Notes under the pieces: generated by a model
What the model was told of the DNA's origin: nothing
What the model saw: the letters and a program-made list of their open reading frames with translations, nothing else
The model's database searches: none
Source of the DNA: Curtobacterium sp. VKM Ac-1395
Lineage (GTDB): Bacteria; Actinomycetota; Actinomycetes; Actinomycetales; Microbacteriaceae
DNA: 64,000 bases
Direction: 5' to 3'
Assembly: GCF_015350975.1 (NCBI RefSeq)
Contig: NZ_JADKRX010000009.1
Span: forward strand, 17,618-81,617
In this document: piece by piece, positions 15,734 to 24,740 of the stretch
Position numbering within the stretch: position 1 is the first letter of the stretch
How the letters are laid out: the number at the start of each line of letters is the position of its first letter
Translations under genes and position numbers: made by a program

Positions 15734-18196
15734 ATGCCCACTTCGCGAACCGCCCCTGCCGACTCCCCCGGGCACGACGACTTCATCCGTGTGCGCGGTG
15801 CCCGCGAGAACAACCTGCGTGACGTGGACGTGGACGTCCCGCGCGACCGGATCGTCGCGTTCACCGGCGTCTCCGGGTCGGGCAAGTCGTCCCTGGCCTT
15901 CGGGACGGTGTTCGCGGAGGCGCAGCGGCGCTTCCTGGAGTCCGTCGCGCCGTACGCGCGCCGGCTCATCGCGCAGGGGTCGACGCCGCACGTGGACTCG
16001 ATCACCGGGCTGCCGCCGGCCGTGGCGCTGCAGCAGCGTCGCGGTGCCCCGAGCGCCCGGTCCACCGTCGGGACGCTGACGACCCTGTCGAACTCGATGC
16101 GGATGCTGTTCTCCCGCGCGGGCACCTACCCGGACGGAGCCGACCGGCTGGAGTCCGACTCGTTCTCGCCGAACACCGTCGCCGGCGCCTGCCCGCGCTG
16201 CCACGGGCTCGGCACCGCGCACGAGGTGACCGAGGCCTCCGCCGTGCACGACGACTCGCTCAGCATCCGGGACGGCGCCATCACCGCGTGGCCCGGCGCC
16301 TGGCAGGGGAAGAACCTGCGCGACGTGACCGCGGGGCTCGGGTACGACATCGAGCGGCCCTGGCGCGAGCTGAGCCGTGAAGACCGCGACTGGCTGCTGT
16401 TCACCGAGGAACAGCCCGTCGTCGAGGTGCACCCCAAGCGCGACCGCGTGGCGAAGCCCTACAAGGGACGGTTCTGGAGCGCGCGGCAGTTCGTGCTGCA
16501 CACCCTGGCGGACTCGCAGAGCGAGACGCAGCGGAACAAGGTGCTGCGGTTCGTCGAGTCCGGGCCGTGCGGGCTCTGCCATGGGACCGGGCTCACCCGC
16601 ACCGCCCTGGCCGTGACCGTCGGCGGACACTCCATCGCCGGGCTGAACGGGCTGCCGCTGACCGACCTGGCGGACGTGCTGCGGCCGATCGCGGCGATCA
16701 CGGACGCGTCCGCGGCGACGTCGAAGGCGTCCTCCGGCGAGCGCTCCTCGGTCGCGGTGGCCATCGCGTCGGACCTCCTCACGCGGGTCGAGGTGCTGAC
16801 GGGGCTCGGGCTCGGGTACCTGGCGCTCGATCGCTCGACGCCGACGCTCTCCCCCGGCGAGACCCAGCGCCTGCGGATCGCGACGCAGCTGCGCTCGGGG
16901 CTGTTCGGGGTCGTCTACGTGCTCGACGAGCCGAGCGCCGGGCTGCACCCCGCCGATGCGGAGTCGCTGATGGAGGTGCTCGAGGACCTGCGCGCGAGCG
17001 GCAACAGCGTGTTCGTGGTCGAGCACGACATGAGCATCGTGCGCCGGGCCGACTGGATCGTCGACGTCGGGCCCGGGGCGGGAACCGGCGGTGGGACCGT
17101 GCTGTACAGCGGGCCGGTGGACGGGCTGGCGTCGGTCGAGGCCTCGGTGACGCGGCGGTACCTGCGGGCAGGTTCGGGTTCTGGTGGTTCTGGTGGTTCT
17201 GGTGGTCGTTCTGGTTCGGCTGGTGGTGGGTCGTCGGTCCGTGAGCCGGTGGGCACGCTGTCGTTGCGCGGGGTGAGCCGGCACAACCTGCAGGACCTCG
17301 ACGTCGACCTGCCGCTCGGGGTCCTCACCGCGGTGACCGGCGTCAGCGGGTCCGGCAAGTCCTCGCTCGTCGGTGGGGTGCTCCCCGGCGTGGCCGCGGA
17401 CCACCCGCTCGTCGACCGGGTCGTCGTGGTCGACCAGAAGGCGATCGGCCGGACACCCCGCTCGAACCTCGCCACGTACACGGGGCTCTTCGACGCTGTC
17501 CGTGCTGCGTTCGCGGCGACGCCCGAGGCCCGTTCACGAGGGTGGACCGCCGGACGGTTCTCGTTCAACGTCGCCGGCGGCCGTTGCGAGGTCTGCCAGG
17601 GCGAGGGGTCCGTCTCCGTCGAGCTCCTGTTCCTGCCGGGCAGCTGGGCGCCGTGCCCGGAGTGCCACGGCAGCCGGTACACCGCGTCGACCCTGGAGGT
17701 CCGGTGGCAGGGCGCGTCGATCGCCGACGTCCTGGCGATGACCGTCGACGAAGCCGCACCGTTCCTCGCTCCCCTGCCGATCGCCGCCCGCGGGCTCGAG
17801 ACCCTGCGCGAGGTCGGGCTCGGGTACCTCCGACTCGGACAGCCCGCGCCGGAGCTCTCCGGCGGCGAGGCGCAGCGCATCAAGCTCGCGACCGAACTCC
17901 AACGGGCGCGGACCGGGCACACGCTGTACCTGCTCGACGAGCCCACCACGGGGCTGCACCCGGCTGACGTCGAACTCCTGGCGGCGCAGCTCGGCCGGCT
18001 CACCGACGCGGGCAACACCGTCGTCGTCGTCGAGCACGCGATGGACGTCGTCGCCGGGGCGGACCACGTCATCGACATGGGGCCGGCCGGTGGTGACGCC
18101 GGCGGGAAGGTCGTCGCCGTCGGGACGCCGCGCGAGGTCGCCGCATCCACCGAGAGCCGGACTGCACCCTACCTGCGGGAGCAGCTCGGGATGTGA
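15734..18196 (+). CDS. UvrA-like ABC ATPase, short UvrA2/drug-resistance type
   Basis: An 820-residue tandem ABC protein of the UvrA family. First half: Walker A GVSGSGKSSL, zinc-type motifs CPRCHGLG and CGLCHGTG, signature LSPGETQRLRIA, Walker B VLDEPSAGLHP. Second half: GVSGSGKSSL, CEVCQGEG with CPECHGSRY, signature LSGGEAQRIKLA and LLDEPTTGLHP. Canonical UvrA is about 950 residues; the shortening near the first zinc region fits the UvrA2 class, which lacks the UvrB-binding domain and is linked to antibiotic or intercalator tolerance rather than core repair. The two halves are joined by a Gly/Ser linker around 17170-17235. The ATG has GAGGGG 0-5 nt before it. Confidence 0.88.
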   Translation: MPTSRTAPADSPGHDDFIRVRGARENNLRDVDVDVPRDRIVAFTGVSGSGKSSLAFGTVFAEAQRRFLESVAPYARRLIAQGSTPHVDSITGLPPAVALQQRRGAPSARSTVGTLTTLSNSMRMLFSRAGTYPDGADRLESDSFSPNTVAGACPRCHGLGTAHEVTEASAVHDDSLSIRDGAITAWPGAWQGKNLRDVTAGLGYDIERPWRELSREDRDWLLFTEEQPVVEVHPKRDRVAKPYKGRFWSARQFVLHTLADSQSETQRNKVLRFVESGPCGLCHGTGLTRTALAVTVGGHSIAGLNGLPLTDLADVLRPIAAITDASAATSKASSGERSSVAVAIASDLLTRVEVLTGLGLGYLALDRSTPTLSPGETQRLRIATQLRSGLFGVVYVLDEPSAGLHPADAESLMEVLEDLRASGNSVFVVEHDMSIVRRADWIVDVGPGAGTGGGTVLYSGPVDGLASVEASVTRRYLRAGSGSGGSGGSGGRSGSAGGGSSVREPVGTLSLRGVSRHNLQDLDVDLPLGVLTAVTGVSGSGKSSLVGGVLPGVAADHPLVDRVVVVDQKAIGRTPRSNLATYTGLFDAVRAAFAATPEARSRGWTAGRFSFNVAGGRCEVCQGEGSVSVELLFLPGSWAPCPECHGSRYTASTLEVRWQGASIADVLAMTVDEAAPFLAPLPIAARGLETLREVGLGYLRLGQPAPELSGGEAQRIKLATELQRARTGHTLYLLDEPTTGLHPADVELLAAQLGRLTDAGNTVVVVEHAMDVVAGADHVIDMGPAGGDAGGKVVAVGTPREVAASTESRTAPYLREQLGM

Positions 18197-18207
18197 CCGG
18201 GTCGCGT

Positions 18208-18300
18208 CAGGCGCGCAGGCGCGCAGGCACGCAGGCGCGCAGGCGCTCAGGCGGGCGCACGGGCGCACGTGTTCACGTGTTCACGTGCTCACGTGTTCAG
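18208..18300. repeat. Short simple-sequence repeats (gcgcaggc and acgtgttc units)
   Basis: Immediately after the UvrA-like gene, about five imperfect copies of an 8-bp gcaggcgc unit are followed by four copies of acgtgttc/acgtgctc. Noncoding. Such runs look slippage-prone and abut a decayed gene remnant. Confidence 0.7.
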
Positions 18301-18536
18301 GGCGAGGCCGAGGAACGGCGAGACCAGGAGCGCGAAGCCGACGCTCACCCGGACCCACCCGCGTCGATCGCGACGACGAGGCCGAACACGCCGCCGATCC
18401 AGGCAGCGACCCGCTGCTCGCCGGGGTCGACGTTCCCGAAATGACGCGTGACGGGTCCGGTTGGCAGAACCCGCACGTCGCCGACCGGATTCGTCAGCTC
18501 GATCTCGACCCTGTCGGCGCTACGACCGGTCGGTCA
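18289..18536 (-). pseudogene. Frameshifted remnant of a small membrane protein
   Basis: On the minus strand, one frame reads plausible protein ending with the hydrophobic stretch RVAAWIGGVFGLVVAIDAG and stops at 18345-18347. The next frame continues with WVRVSVGFALLVSPFLGLAL and stops at 18289-18291. A single missing base in the G run near 18360 would join the two into one two-helix protein. The 5' side runs into the duplicated end of the Holin-X gene, so no start is obvious. I read this as a broken gene truncated by the local duplication; the parent protein is not recognised. Confidence 0.35.
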
Positions 18537-18637
18537 GGCGGTCCTTCGCCGAACGGATCGTGTCCGACGGCACCGGCGGACTACGACCGGTCGGTCAGGC
18601 GGTCCTTCGCCGAACGGATCGTGTCCGACGGCACCGG
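18520..18637. repeat. Perfect 57-bp direct repeat, period 61 bp
   Basis: The 57 bp at 18520-18576 recur exactly at 18581-18637. The right copy is the last 19 codons, including stop, of the Holin-X gene; the left copy lies just past that stop on the same strand. A recent tandem duplication of the gene's 3' end is the simplest reading. Confidence 0.95.
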
Positions 18638-18997
18638 TGGCACACCACGGCGGATGCCGCGCAGACCGAGGACCAGCAGGACCGCCGTCACGATCGCGAA
18701 CACGGCGAACGTGATGCCCGCGGCCGCCCACACCGGCAGCACCAGCGCCAGGAGCGCGACCACGAAGCCGGCCAGCACGACGAGGGTCGTCAGCGCGAAC
18801 GCGACCGCCACGCCCGTGAGCAGCAGCCCCGCCTTCGCGCTCGTCGCACGCTCGCTGATCTCTCGCCGAGCGGAGGCGATCTCGTCCCGCACGGCGCGCA
18901 GCACCGGCTCGAGGGCCTTCTGCGCCAGGCCCGCGGTGACGGTGTCTCGGAAGGACGGCCGGCTGGTCGTGCTGTCGTCGTGGTCGGTGGTGCTCAT
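18581..18997 (-). CDS. Actinobacterial Holin-X (phage holin superfamily III-like) membrane protein
   Basis: A 138-residue protein with a charged helical N-terminus (residues 10-60, including RDEIASARREISERATSAKA) and two adjacent membrane helices, AGLLLTGVAVAFALTTLVVL and a second around WAAAGITFAVFAIVTAVLL. That layout fits the Holin-X family common in actinobacterial chromosomes without a prophage. ATG start with AGGAGA 6 nt upstream. No lysis genes are nearby, so a housekeeping envelope role is more likely than phage lysis. The final 57 bp of the gene are duplicated downstream. Confidence 0.8.
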   Translation of the reverse strand: MSTTDHDDSTTSRPSFRDTVTAGLAQKALEPVLRAVRDEIASARREISERATSAKAGLLLTGVAVAFALTTLVVLAGFVVALLALVLPVWAAAGITFAVFAIVTAVLLVLGLRGIRRGVPPVPSDTIRSAKDRLTDRS

Positions 18998-19090
18998 GGT
19001 GTCTCCTGTCCGGGCGCGGGATGCTGCGCCCGTGAACAGGACGCGACGACTCCGATGATCGTCACGCGCGGCCGGTGCTGCTCGGACACT

Positions 19091-19435
19091 TCACAGCAGC
19101 GGGCGCAGCTCGATCTTGCGGTTGCAGGCGGTGGAGGCCTCGGCAGCGACCGCCCGTGCCGTCTCGACGTCCGGGAGCTCGAGCACCCAGAACCCCGCGA
19201 CGTACTCGGCCGCGTCGACGACCGGCCCCTCGGTGGTGACGACGTCGCCGCTCCTGGTGTCGACGACGACGCTGTCGGCGGGGGCGGCGAGGCCGCCGGC
19301 GAACACGATGCGACCGTCCGACTGCAACCGGTCGTTGAGGGCCTGGACCGCCTCGGCTTCGGCGGCGGTGGCGGAGTGGGTCCGGCCGGCGGCTTCGGCC
19401 TGGCCGTCGTCGATCACGTTGACGAGGAACTGCAT
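19091..19435 (-). CDS. YCII-related (DGPF-type) domain protein
   Basis: A 114-residue single-domain protein. The MQFLVNVIDD start, the GGLAAPADS turn, the degraded TEGPVVDAAEYVAGFWVLE segment and the AVAAEAST..IELRPL end follow the DGPF/YCII ferredoxin-like fold common in actinobacteria, often near ECF sigma factors. No sigma factor gene is adjacent here. Function unknown; members are thought to be small enzymes or sensors. Confidence 0.8.
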   Translation of the reverse strand: MQFLVNVIDDGQAEAAGRTHSATAAEAEAVQALNDRLQSDGRIVFAGGLAAPADSVVVDTRSGDVVTTEGPVVDAAEYVAGFWVLELPDVETARAVAAEASTACNRKIELRPLL

Positions 19436-19573
19436 GGCGCATCATCTCCTGAGTGCGGTGCTGCCCATCGTCCTCGCCCCGGGCGCGCTCCGCACGGTGG
19501 ATCTGCAGTCCTGACAGGTCGTCTCGGTGGTACCGCGGACGACGCGGTCCCGCAGCGATGTCACCATCGGCGC

Positions 19574-20314
19574 ATGCACGCCAGAGTCGTCGCCACCGCC
19601 CGGATCGTCGCCGCTGCGTTGATCGTCGCGGCCATCACCGGAGAGCTCCTGCAGAGCATCCACTTCTGGCACACGATCGGTGTCAGGGGCATCCCGGGGA
19701 AGGTCCTCGACTTCTTCCTCTTCTTCACCGAGGACTCGAACCTGGCTGCCGTGGCCGTCTTCGTGATCGGCGCGGTGATGCTCCTGCGGCACGGTGTGCG
19801 GACGCCGAGCGCGCACTGGGTCACCGCCCGCCTGACCGTGACGAGCGCCGTCGTGCTGACGTCCCTCGGTGACAACCTCCTGCTCCGCGGGACCGTGCCG
19901 CCGGCCGCGGTGATCCCCTGGGCCGACGCCTCCCTGCACATCGTCGCACCGGCGCTCGTGCTGCTCGACTGGTTGCTGGGCCCCGACCGCCGCCGCGTCC
20001 GAGTCCCCACCGTCGGCACGGCACTCATCGCACCGGTCATCTGGCTGGTGGTGACCATGCTCCGCGGCCCGTTCACCGGTGACCAGGCGCGCTCGGCACG
20101 GCACTACTACCCCTACTTCTTCCTCGATCCAGACCACTTCGCGAACGGGTACCTCACCGTCGCCGTCTACGTCATCGCGTTCTTCGTGGCGTTCTGCGTC
20201 GTGTCGCTGCTGCTCGTGTGGACCACACGCTGGCCGGCACCGGGTGCGCCTGCCGAGGGCAGCGCCGTGGACGGCCCGGTCTGGGCAGAGCGGGCACCGT
20301 CGTCCGTCGGCTGA
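19574..20314 (+). CDS. Pr6Pr family six-helix membrane protein
   Basis: A 246-residue integral membrane protein. Six hydrophobic helices are separated by conserved short loops: FLFFTEDSNLAAVAVFVIGA, a LLLRGT turn, IVAPALVLLDWLLGPDR and YYPYFFLDPDHFANGY, which match the FAR-17a/AIG1-like Pr6Pr family. The ATG at 19574 follows a 138-bp region shared with the divergent YCII gene. Role unknown. It ends 10 bp before a strong terminator. Confidence 0.8.
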   Translation: MHARVVATARIVAAALIVAAITGELLQSIHFWHTIGVRGIPGKVLDFFLFFTEDSNLAAVAVFVIGAVMLLRHGVRTPSAHWVTARLTVTSAVVLTSLGDNLLLRGTVPPAAVIPWADASLHIVAPALVLLDWLLGPDRRRVRVPTVGTALIAPVIWLVVTMLRGPFTGDQARSARHYYPYFFLDPDHFANGYLTVAVYVIAFFVAFCVVSLLLVWTTRWPAPGAPAEGSAVDGPVWAERAPSSVG

Positions 20315-20323
20315 GACGAGCAT

Positions 20324-20361
20324 GGAGAAGGCCCCTCGACGTCTGTCGAGGGGCCTTCTCC
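20324..20361. terminator. Strong bidirectional terminator between Pr6Pr gene and tRNA-Pro
   Basis: A perfect 17-bp stem (ggagaaggcccctcgac and its complement) with loop gtct. It serves the rightward Pr6Pr gene and the leftward tRNA gene, whose 3' end lies 35 nt away. Confidence 0.9.
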
Positions 20362-20395
20362 ATGTCTGCAGTCTCTCGACTGTTCTTCGGTTCGG

Positions 20396-20469
<74 letters not shown>

Positions 20470-20502
20470 CGAGTTCCGGAGAACTCGAAGTCCCGAGGGA
20501 CT
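20470..20502 (-). other. Two small tandem hairpins in the tRNA-Pro 5' leader
   Basis: Directly before the tRNA 5' end, cgagttc/gaactcg (7 bp, loop cgga) and agtcc/ggact (5 bp, loop cgag) form adjacent perfect stems. They may guide leader folding or RNase P processing; this is inference. Confidence 0.55.
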
Positions 20503-20615
20503 CCGCCACCCGCACCCGACCGAGCGCGGAGCAGCCCGACAAGCATAGCGGACGACGAGCCCTCACCGCGCCACCCGGTTCGACCCGTCCAGCGCGGCTC
20601 CCCTAGGGTGGCCCG

Positions 20616-22088
20616 ATGCGTTCCCGATCCACCCGTTCCGTCGTCGTGCTGGCAGCCGCAGGACTCCTGTTGGGGGCGGCCGGTTGCACCGGGACAGCAC
20701 CGTCCGAGACTCCCGCGACGTTGACCACGGCCTCCGCCGACACGGTCACGGTCGCGACGCAGCGAGATCCGGCGGAACGGGCGCTCCAGGCGAGTCGTGC
20801 GCTGTTCGCCTCGGCGCCGGGCGCCGTCCTCGCCCCCGCTGATGACGCCCGGTCGATCCGGACGGCGGCGAGCGCTGCGCGCCGCGCCCACGTCCCGGTG
20901 CTGCTCGTGGACGCCGAGCGGCGACGAGCAGTGGCGGACGAGCTGGAGCGTCTCGACGCGCGCTGGTACCAGACCGTCGGCATCGTGCACATCGACTCGT
21001 CGGTCGACAAGCGGTCCGCGTCGGAGGACACGGACGAGACCGACGCACCCCGAGCCTCCCGGCCGGCGACCGTCCTGGTGGCGGACGCAGCGGACGACGC
21101 TGCGGTGGTCGGGACCGCTGATGCGGCGGGCGCGACGGTGGTGACGATGCCCGAGGGCGTGACCGATCCGGCCGCCGCGCCGGACGTCATCCGTGCGCTG
21201 CACGACCACGAGGACTCGTCGACGGTCCTGGTCGGTGCAGCGTTCGCGGGTCTCGGAGACGCACGGTGGACCGTGCGGGCGGCCGAGAGCGGCTGGCAGC
21301 TGCCGCACGGCGGCCAGCGTCCGTTCGACGGTCACCGGTACGTCGCGATGTACGGCGCTCCGGGTGCTCCGGCGCTCGGGGTCCTCGGAGAGCAGGACCC
21401 CACGGCGTCGGTGCGGCGGGTCCGGGAGCTCGCGACGAAGTACGACGGGTTCAGCAACGAGCCCGTGTCCCCCGCGTTCGAGCTGATCGCGACGGTCGCA
21501 GCCGGCGACGCGGGTGCCGACGGCGACTACTCGACCGAACTGCCGGTGTCGACGCTCGAACCATACGTGGACGCAGCGCACGACGCGGGCATGCCGGTGG
21601 TCATCGACCTGCAGCCCGGGCGCTCGGACTTCCTGTCGCAGGCGAAGCGCTACGAGTCGTTGCTGAAGCGACCCGGCGTGTGGCTCGCGCTCGATCCGGA
21701 GTGGCGACTCGGACCGGACCAGGTCCCGCTGCGACAGATCGGAACGGTGAGCGCAGCCGAGGTGAACGCGGTGTCCGCGTGGCTAGCCGACCTCGTCCGA
21801 TCGGAGGACCTGCCGCCGAAGGCCCTCGTCCTGCACCAGTTCCGCCTGTCCATGATCCAGGACCGCTCGGCGCTCCAGTCCCACCCGGAGCTCGACATGC
21901 TCGTCCACGTCGACGGCCAGGGATCGCAGCCGGACAAGCAGGCGACGTGGAAGGCGCTCCACGTCGACGCGCCCGAGGACGTCCACTGGGGCTGGAAGAA
22001 CTTCTTCGACGAGGACACGCCCATGCTCTCGCCGTCCGAGACGATGTCACAGGTCACACCGACGCCCTCGCTCGTCACCTACCAGTAG
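20616..22088 (+). CDS. Large cell-wall-associated lipoprotein of unknown function
   Basis: A 490-residue lipoprotein with a lipobox ending in GAAGC (Cys24). The N-terminal third has a repeated Rossmann-like pattern (FASAPGAVLAPADDARSIRTA, then TVLVADAADDAAVVG) reminiscent of cell-wall-binding or arabinose-type sugar domains; the C-terminal half contains VVIDLQPGRSDFLSQAKRYE, VWLALDPEWRLG and HWGWKNFFDED, which looks like a TIM-barrel glycosidase-like fold with acidic residues. Proteins of this general layout occur in many actinobacteria, function unproven. It is monocistronic by spacing. Confidence 0.7.
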   Translation: MRSRSTRSVVVLAAAGLLLGAAGCTGTAPSETPATLTTASADTVTVATQRDPAERALQASRALFASAPGAVLAPADDARSIRTAASAARRAHVPVLLVDAERRRAVADELERLDARWYQTVGIVHIDSSVDKRSASEDTDETDAPRASRPATVLVADAADDAAVVGTADAAGATVVTMPEGVTDPAAAPDVIRALHDHEDSSTVLVGAAFAGLGDARWTVRAAESGWQLPHGGQRPFDGHRYVAMYGAPGAPALGVLGEQDPTASVRRVRELATKYDGFSNEPVSPAFELIATVAAGDAGADGDYSTELPVSTLEPYVDAAHDAGMPVVIDLQPGRSDFLSQAKRYESLLKRPGVWLALDPEWRLGPDQVPLRQIGTVSAAEVNAVSAWLADLVRSEDLPPKALVLHQFRLSMIQDRSALQSHPELDMLVHVDGQGSQPDKQATWKALHVDAPEDVHWGWKNFFDEDTPMLSPSETMSQVTPTPSLVTYQ

Positions 22089-22198
22089 CGAGGATGGTCG
22101 GGTCGTTCCCGACCGGTCGGCTCTCCACATCCTCCGGTCTGTCCACAGCCAGGAGGCTCGGGGCGCGTTCCGTCGGTCGGTGCTGACAGCATGGGGGC

Positions 22199-24406
22199 AT
22201 GTCCTCTCCTGTGCTCGGCTCCGGACCGTTCGTCCCGCCTGCGTCCACCGTTGCCGCGTCCGCGCTGGGCGTGGCAGCGACGCCGACGGCGCCGCCGTCG
22301 GCCGAGCTCGCGACCGAGGCACGGGAGGCCCTCTTCGCCCTGACCGGTCGCCCCGACGCGGTCTTCCACCCCGGACAGCTGGAGGCCATCTCCGCCCTGG
22401 TCGAGCACCGCCAGCGCGCCCTCGTCGTGCAGCGCACCGGGTGGGGCAAGTCGGCGGTCTACTTCCTCGCGACCCTGCTGCTCCGCCGGCGCGGGGGTGG
22501 TCCGACCGTGCTCGTGTCGCCGCTGCTGGCACTCATGCGGGACCAGGTCGCGGCCGCAGCGCGGGCCGGTGTCCGGGCGGTGTCGATCAACTCGGCCAAT
22601 GCGCACGAGTGGTCCGACACCCAGGCGAAGCTGGCGCGGGACGAGGTCGACGTGCTCCTCGTCTCCCCCGAACGCCTGAACAACCCGAAGTTCCGCGACG
22701 AGCAGATGCCGGCGCTCATCGCCCGGATGGGGATGCTCGTGGTGGACGAGGCCCACTGCATCTCCGACTGGGGCCACGACTTCCGGCCCGACTACCGCCG
22801 GCTCGCCGAACTGATCCGGTCACTGCCGCACGGCGTCCCCGTGCTGGCCACCACCGCCACCGCGAACGAACGCGTGGTGGAGGACGTCGCCGAGCAGCTC
22901 ACCGCCGGCCCGGCCGACCCGGTGTTCACCATCCGCGGTTCCCTCGCCCGGGCCTCGCTGCGCCTCGGCGTGTTGACGCTGCCCGATGCCCGCGCTCGGC
23001 TCGGCTGGCTCCTGGCACACCTCGGCGACCTGCCCGGCAGCGGGATCATCTACACGCTGACGGTCTCCGCGGCCGAGGACATCGCGCGGCTGCTGCGTGA
23101 GAGCGGCCACGCCGTGCGGGCCTACACGGGCCGGACCGACACCGACGAACGCGAACAGCTCGAGCAGCAGCTCAAGAACAACGAGCTGAAGGCCCTCGTC
23201 GCCACGAGCGCGCTCGGGATGGGCTTCGACAAGCCCGACCTCGGGTTCGTCGTGCACGTCGGGGCGCCCTCCTCCCCCGTCGCCTACTACCAGCAGATCG
23301 GTCGTGCAGGCCGTGCGACGGACAACGCCGACGTGATCCTGCTGCCCGGGCGCGAGGACCGCGAGATCTGGCAGTACTTCGCCAGCGCGTCGATGCCGAC
23401 CCAGTCGCGTGCCACTGCGGTGCTCGACGCCCTCTCCACGGACTCGGCGATGTCGACCGTCGCGCTCGAGGGCCTCGTCGACATCAAGCGCTCCACGCTC
23501 GAGCTCCTGCTCAAGGTGCTCGACGTCGACGGCGCCGTCCGCCGTGTCACCGGCGGGTGGGTGTCGACCGGGCAGCCGTGGGAGTACGACGAGGCCCGCT
23601 ACGCACGCGTCGCCGCTGCCCGTGCCGCCGAAGCCTCTTCGATGCTCGACTACGAGTCGACTGACGCCTGCCGCATGCAGCTCCTGCAGCAGGACCTCGA
23701 CGACCCGACCGCGGAGCCCTGCGGGCGCTGCGACAACTGTGCGGGCGTCTGGTACCCCGCCGACGTGCCCGGCGCTGCCGCCGAGGGCGCGTCGTCGGCC
23801 CTCGACCAGGTCGGGGTCGAGATCGCACCGCGGGCGCAGTGGCCGTCCGGAATGGCGGCGCTCGACGTCCCCGTCCGCGGCAAGCTCGGCGCCGGCGAGG
23901 TCGTCGCCCCGGGGCGTGCTGTCGCACGACTGACCGACCTCGGCTGGGGCGGTCCCCTCCGCGCCCTGTTCGCCACCGGTGTGCCAGACGCACCCGTGTC
24001 CCGCGAACTGCTCGACGGCTGCATCCGCGCCCTCCGTGACTGGCCGTGGGAGACCCGCCCGACCGGGGTCGTCGCGATGTCCTCGCGCTCCCGGCCCCAA
24101 CTCGTCGCGTCCCTCGCGGCGGCACTGTCGTCGATCGGCAAACTCGAGTTCCTCGGGACGCTCGACCGCGACGGCGGGGTGCCACGTGGGGACGGCGCGA
24201 CCAACAGTGCCTACCGGCTGAGCGGCGTGTGGGACACCTTCACCGTCGGACCGGAACTCGGGGCGGCGCTGCAGTCCCACCAGGGGCCGGTGCTGCTCGT
24301 GGACGACCTCGTCGACAGCCGCTGGACGATGACCGTTGCGGGGCGAGAACTCCGCCGTGCGGGGGCCTCTGCCGTGCTGCCGTTCGCGCTGGCCACCATC
24401 GCCTGA
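22199..24406 (+). CDS. recQ: RecQ-family DNA helicase with C-terminal phosphoribosyltransferase-like domain
   Basis: A 735-residue ATP-dependent 3'-5' DNA helicase. Walker A is RTGWGKSAVYF, the DEAH box VVDEAHCISDWGHDFRPDY, motif IV-VI region YTGRTDTDER and YYQQIGRAGRA. The zinc-binding cysteines appear as CRMQL..EPCGRCDNCAG around residue 500. Instead of an HRDC domain, the C-terminus carries a segment with VLLVDDLVDSRWTMTVAGRELRRAGA, the PRPP-loop style motif of phosphoribosyltransferases such as ComF. The 110 bp before the ATG hold a CCAGGAGGCTCG half-motif of the palindrome family. Likely acts in recombination repair. Confidence 0.88.
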   Translation: MSSPVLGSGPFVPPASTVAASALGVAATPTAPPSAELATEAREALFALTGRPDAVFHPGQLEAISALVEHRQRALVVQRTGWGKSAVYFLATLLLRRRGGGPTVLVSPLLALMRDQVAAAARAGVRAVSINSANAHEWSDTQAKLARDEVDVLLVSPERLNNPKFRDEQMPALIARMGMLVVDEAHCISDWGHDFRPDYRRLAELIRSLPHGVPVLATTATANERVVEDVAEQLTAGPADPVFTIRGSLARASLRLGVLTLPDARARLGWLLAHLGDLPGSGIIYTLTVSAAEDIARLLRESGHAVRAYTGRTDTDEREQLEQQLKNNELKALVATSALGMGFDKPDLGFVVHVGAPSSPVAYYQQIGRAGRATDNADVILLPGREDREIWQYFASASMPTQSRATAVLDALSTDSAMSTVALEGLVDIKRSTLELLLKVLDVDGAVRRVTGGWVSTGQPWEYDEARYARVAAARAAEASSMLDYESTDACRMQLLQQDLDDPTAEPCGRCDNCAGVWYPADVPGAAAEGASSALDQVGVEIAPRAQWPSGMAALDVPVRGKLGAGEVVAPGRAVARLTDLGWGGPLRALFATGVPDAPVSRELLDGCIRALRDWPWETRPTGVVAMSSRSRPQLVASLAAALSSIGKLEFLGTLDRDGGVPRGDGATNSAYRLSGVWDTFTVGPELGAALQSHQGPVLLVDDLVDSRWTMTVAGRELRRAGASAVLPFALATIA

Positions 24407-24409
24407 CGC

Positions 24410-24740
24410 TCACCTCCGACAGCGTGCAACGGCATCCGGCGACCCAGAGTTCAGGCGCCGAGGACGCCTACAAGATCGAGAACACCGAGGACGAAACGGA
24501 ATCGTCGACACCCCGAGGTCTTCGAAGACTGCTTGGACATCGTTGCCTGACGGCGCTGGGACGTTGAACTGCACGCCGGTCGGGGCCCGCCCGAGCCTGG
24601 TCGCCCATCCGACCGTCGCACTCGCGACTCCAGGTGCGGCCTGGACGCGATCACGAGCATCCAGGACGCTCGGACCCAATGGCTCGTCCGTGCCTGCCGA
24701 CGTCCGCGTCCGCGTCCGGGTCCGGGTCCGGGTCCGGGTC
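24410..24740 (-). pseudogene. Decayed fourth copy of the T7-locus lipoprotein family
   Basis: Downstream of the three intact lipoprotein genes, on the same strand, one frame reads RDRVQAAPGVASATVG then GVQFNVPAPSGNDVQAVFEDLGVS. This parallels the third lipoprotein (AAVESVQGVAAAEVEM, GVTISFSPGD, KKALFERMLRIGWS). No signal peptide is present; the 5' side is replaced by a hexanucleotide repeat. After the VST the similarity is lost, and a neighbouring frame (RFRFVLGVLDLVGVLGA then stop) suggests a frameshift. The stretch 24407-24767 holds nothing else I can support. Confidence 0.4.

Noticed and set aside
18581..18997. Prophage based on the holin-like gene
   Set aside because: No endolysin, integrase, structural genes or att-like repeats around it; the Holin-X family is chromosomal in many actinobacteria.
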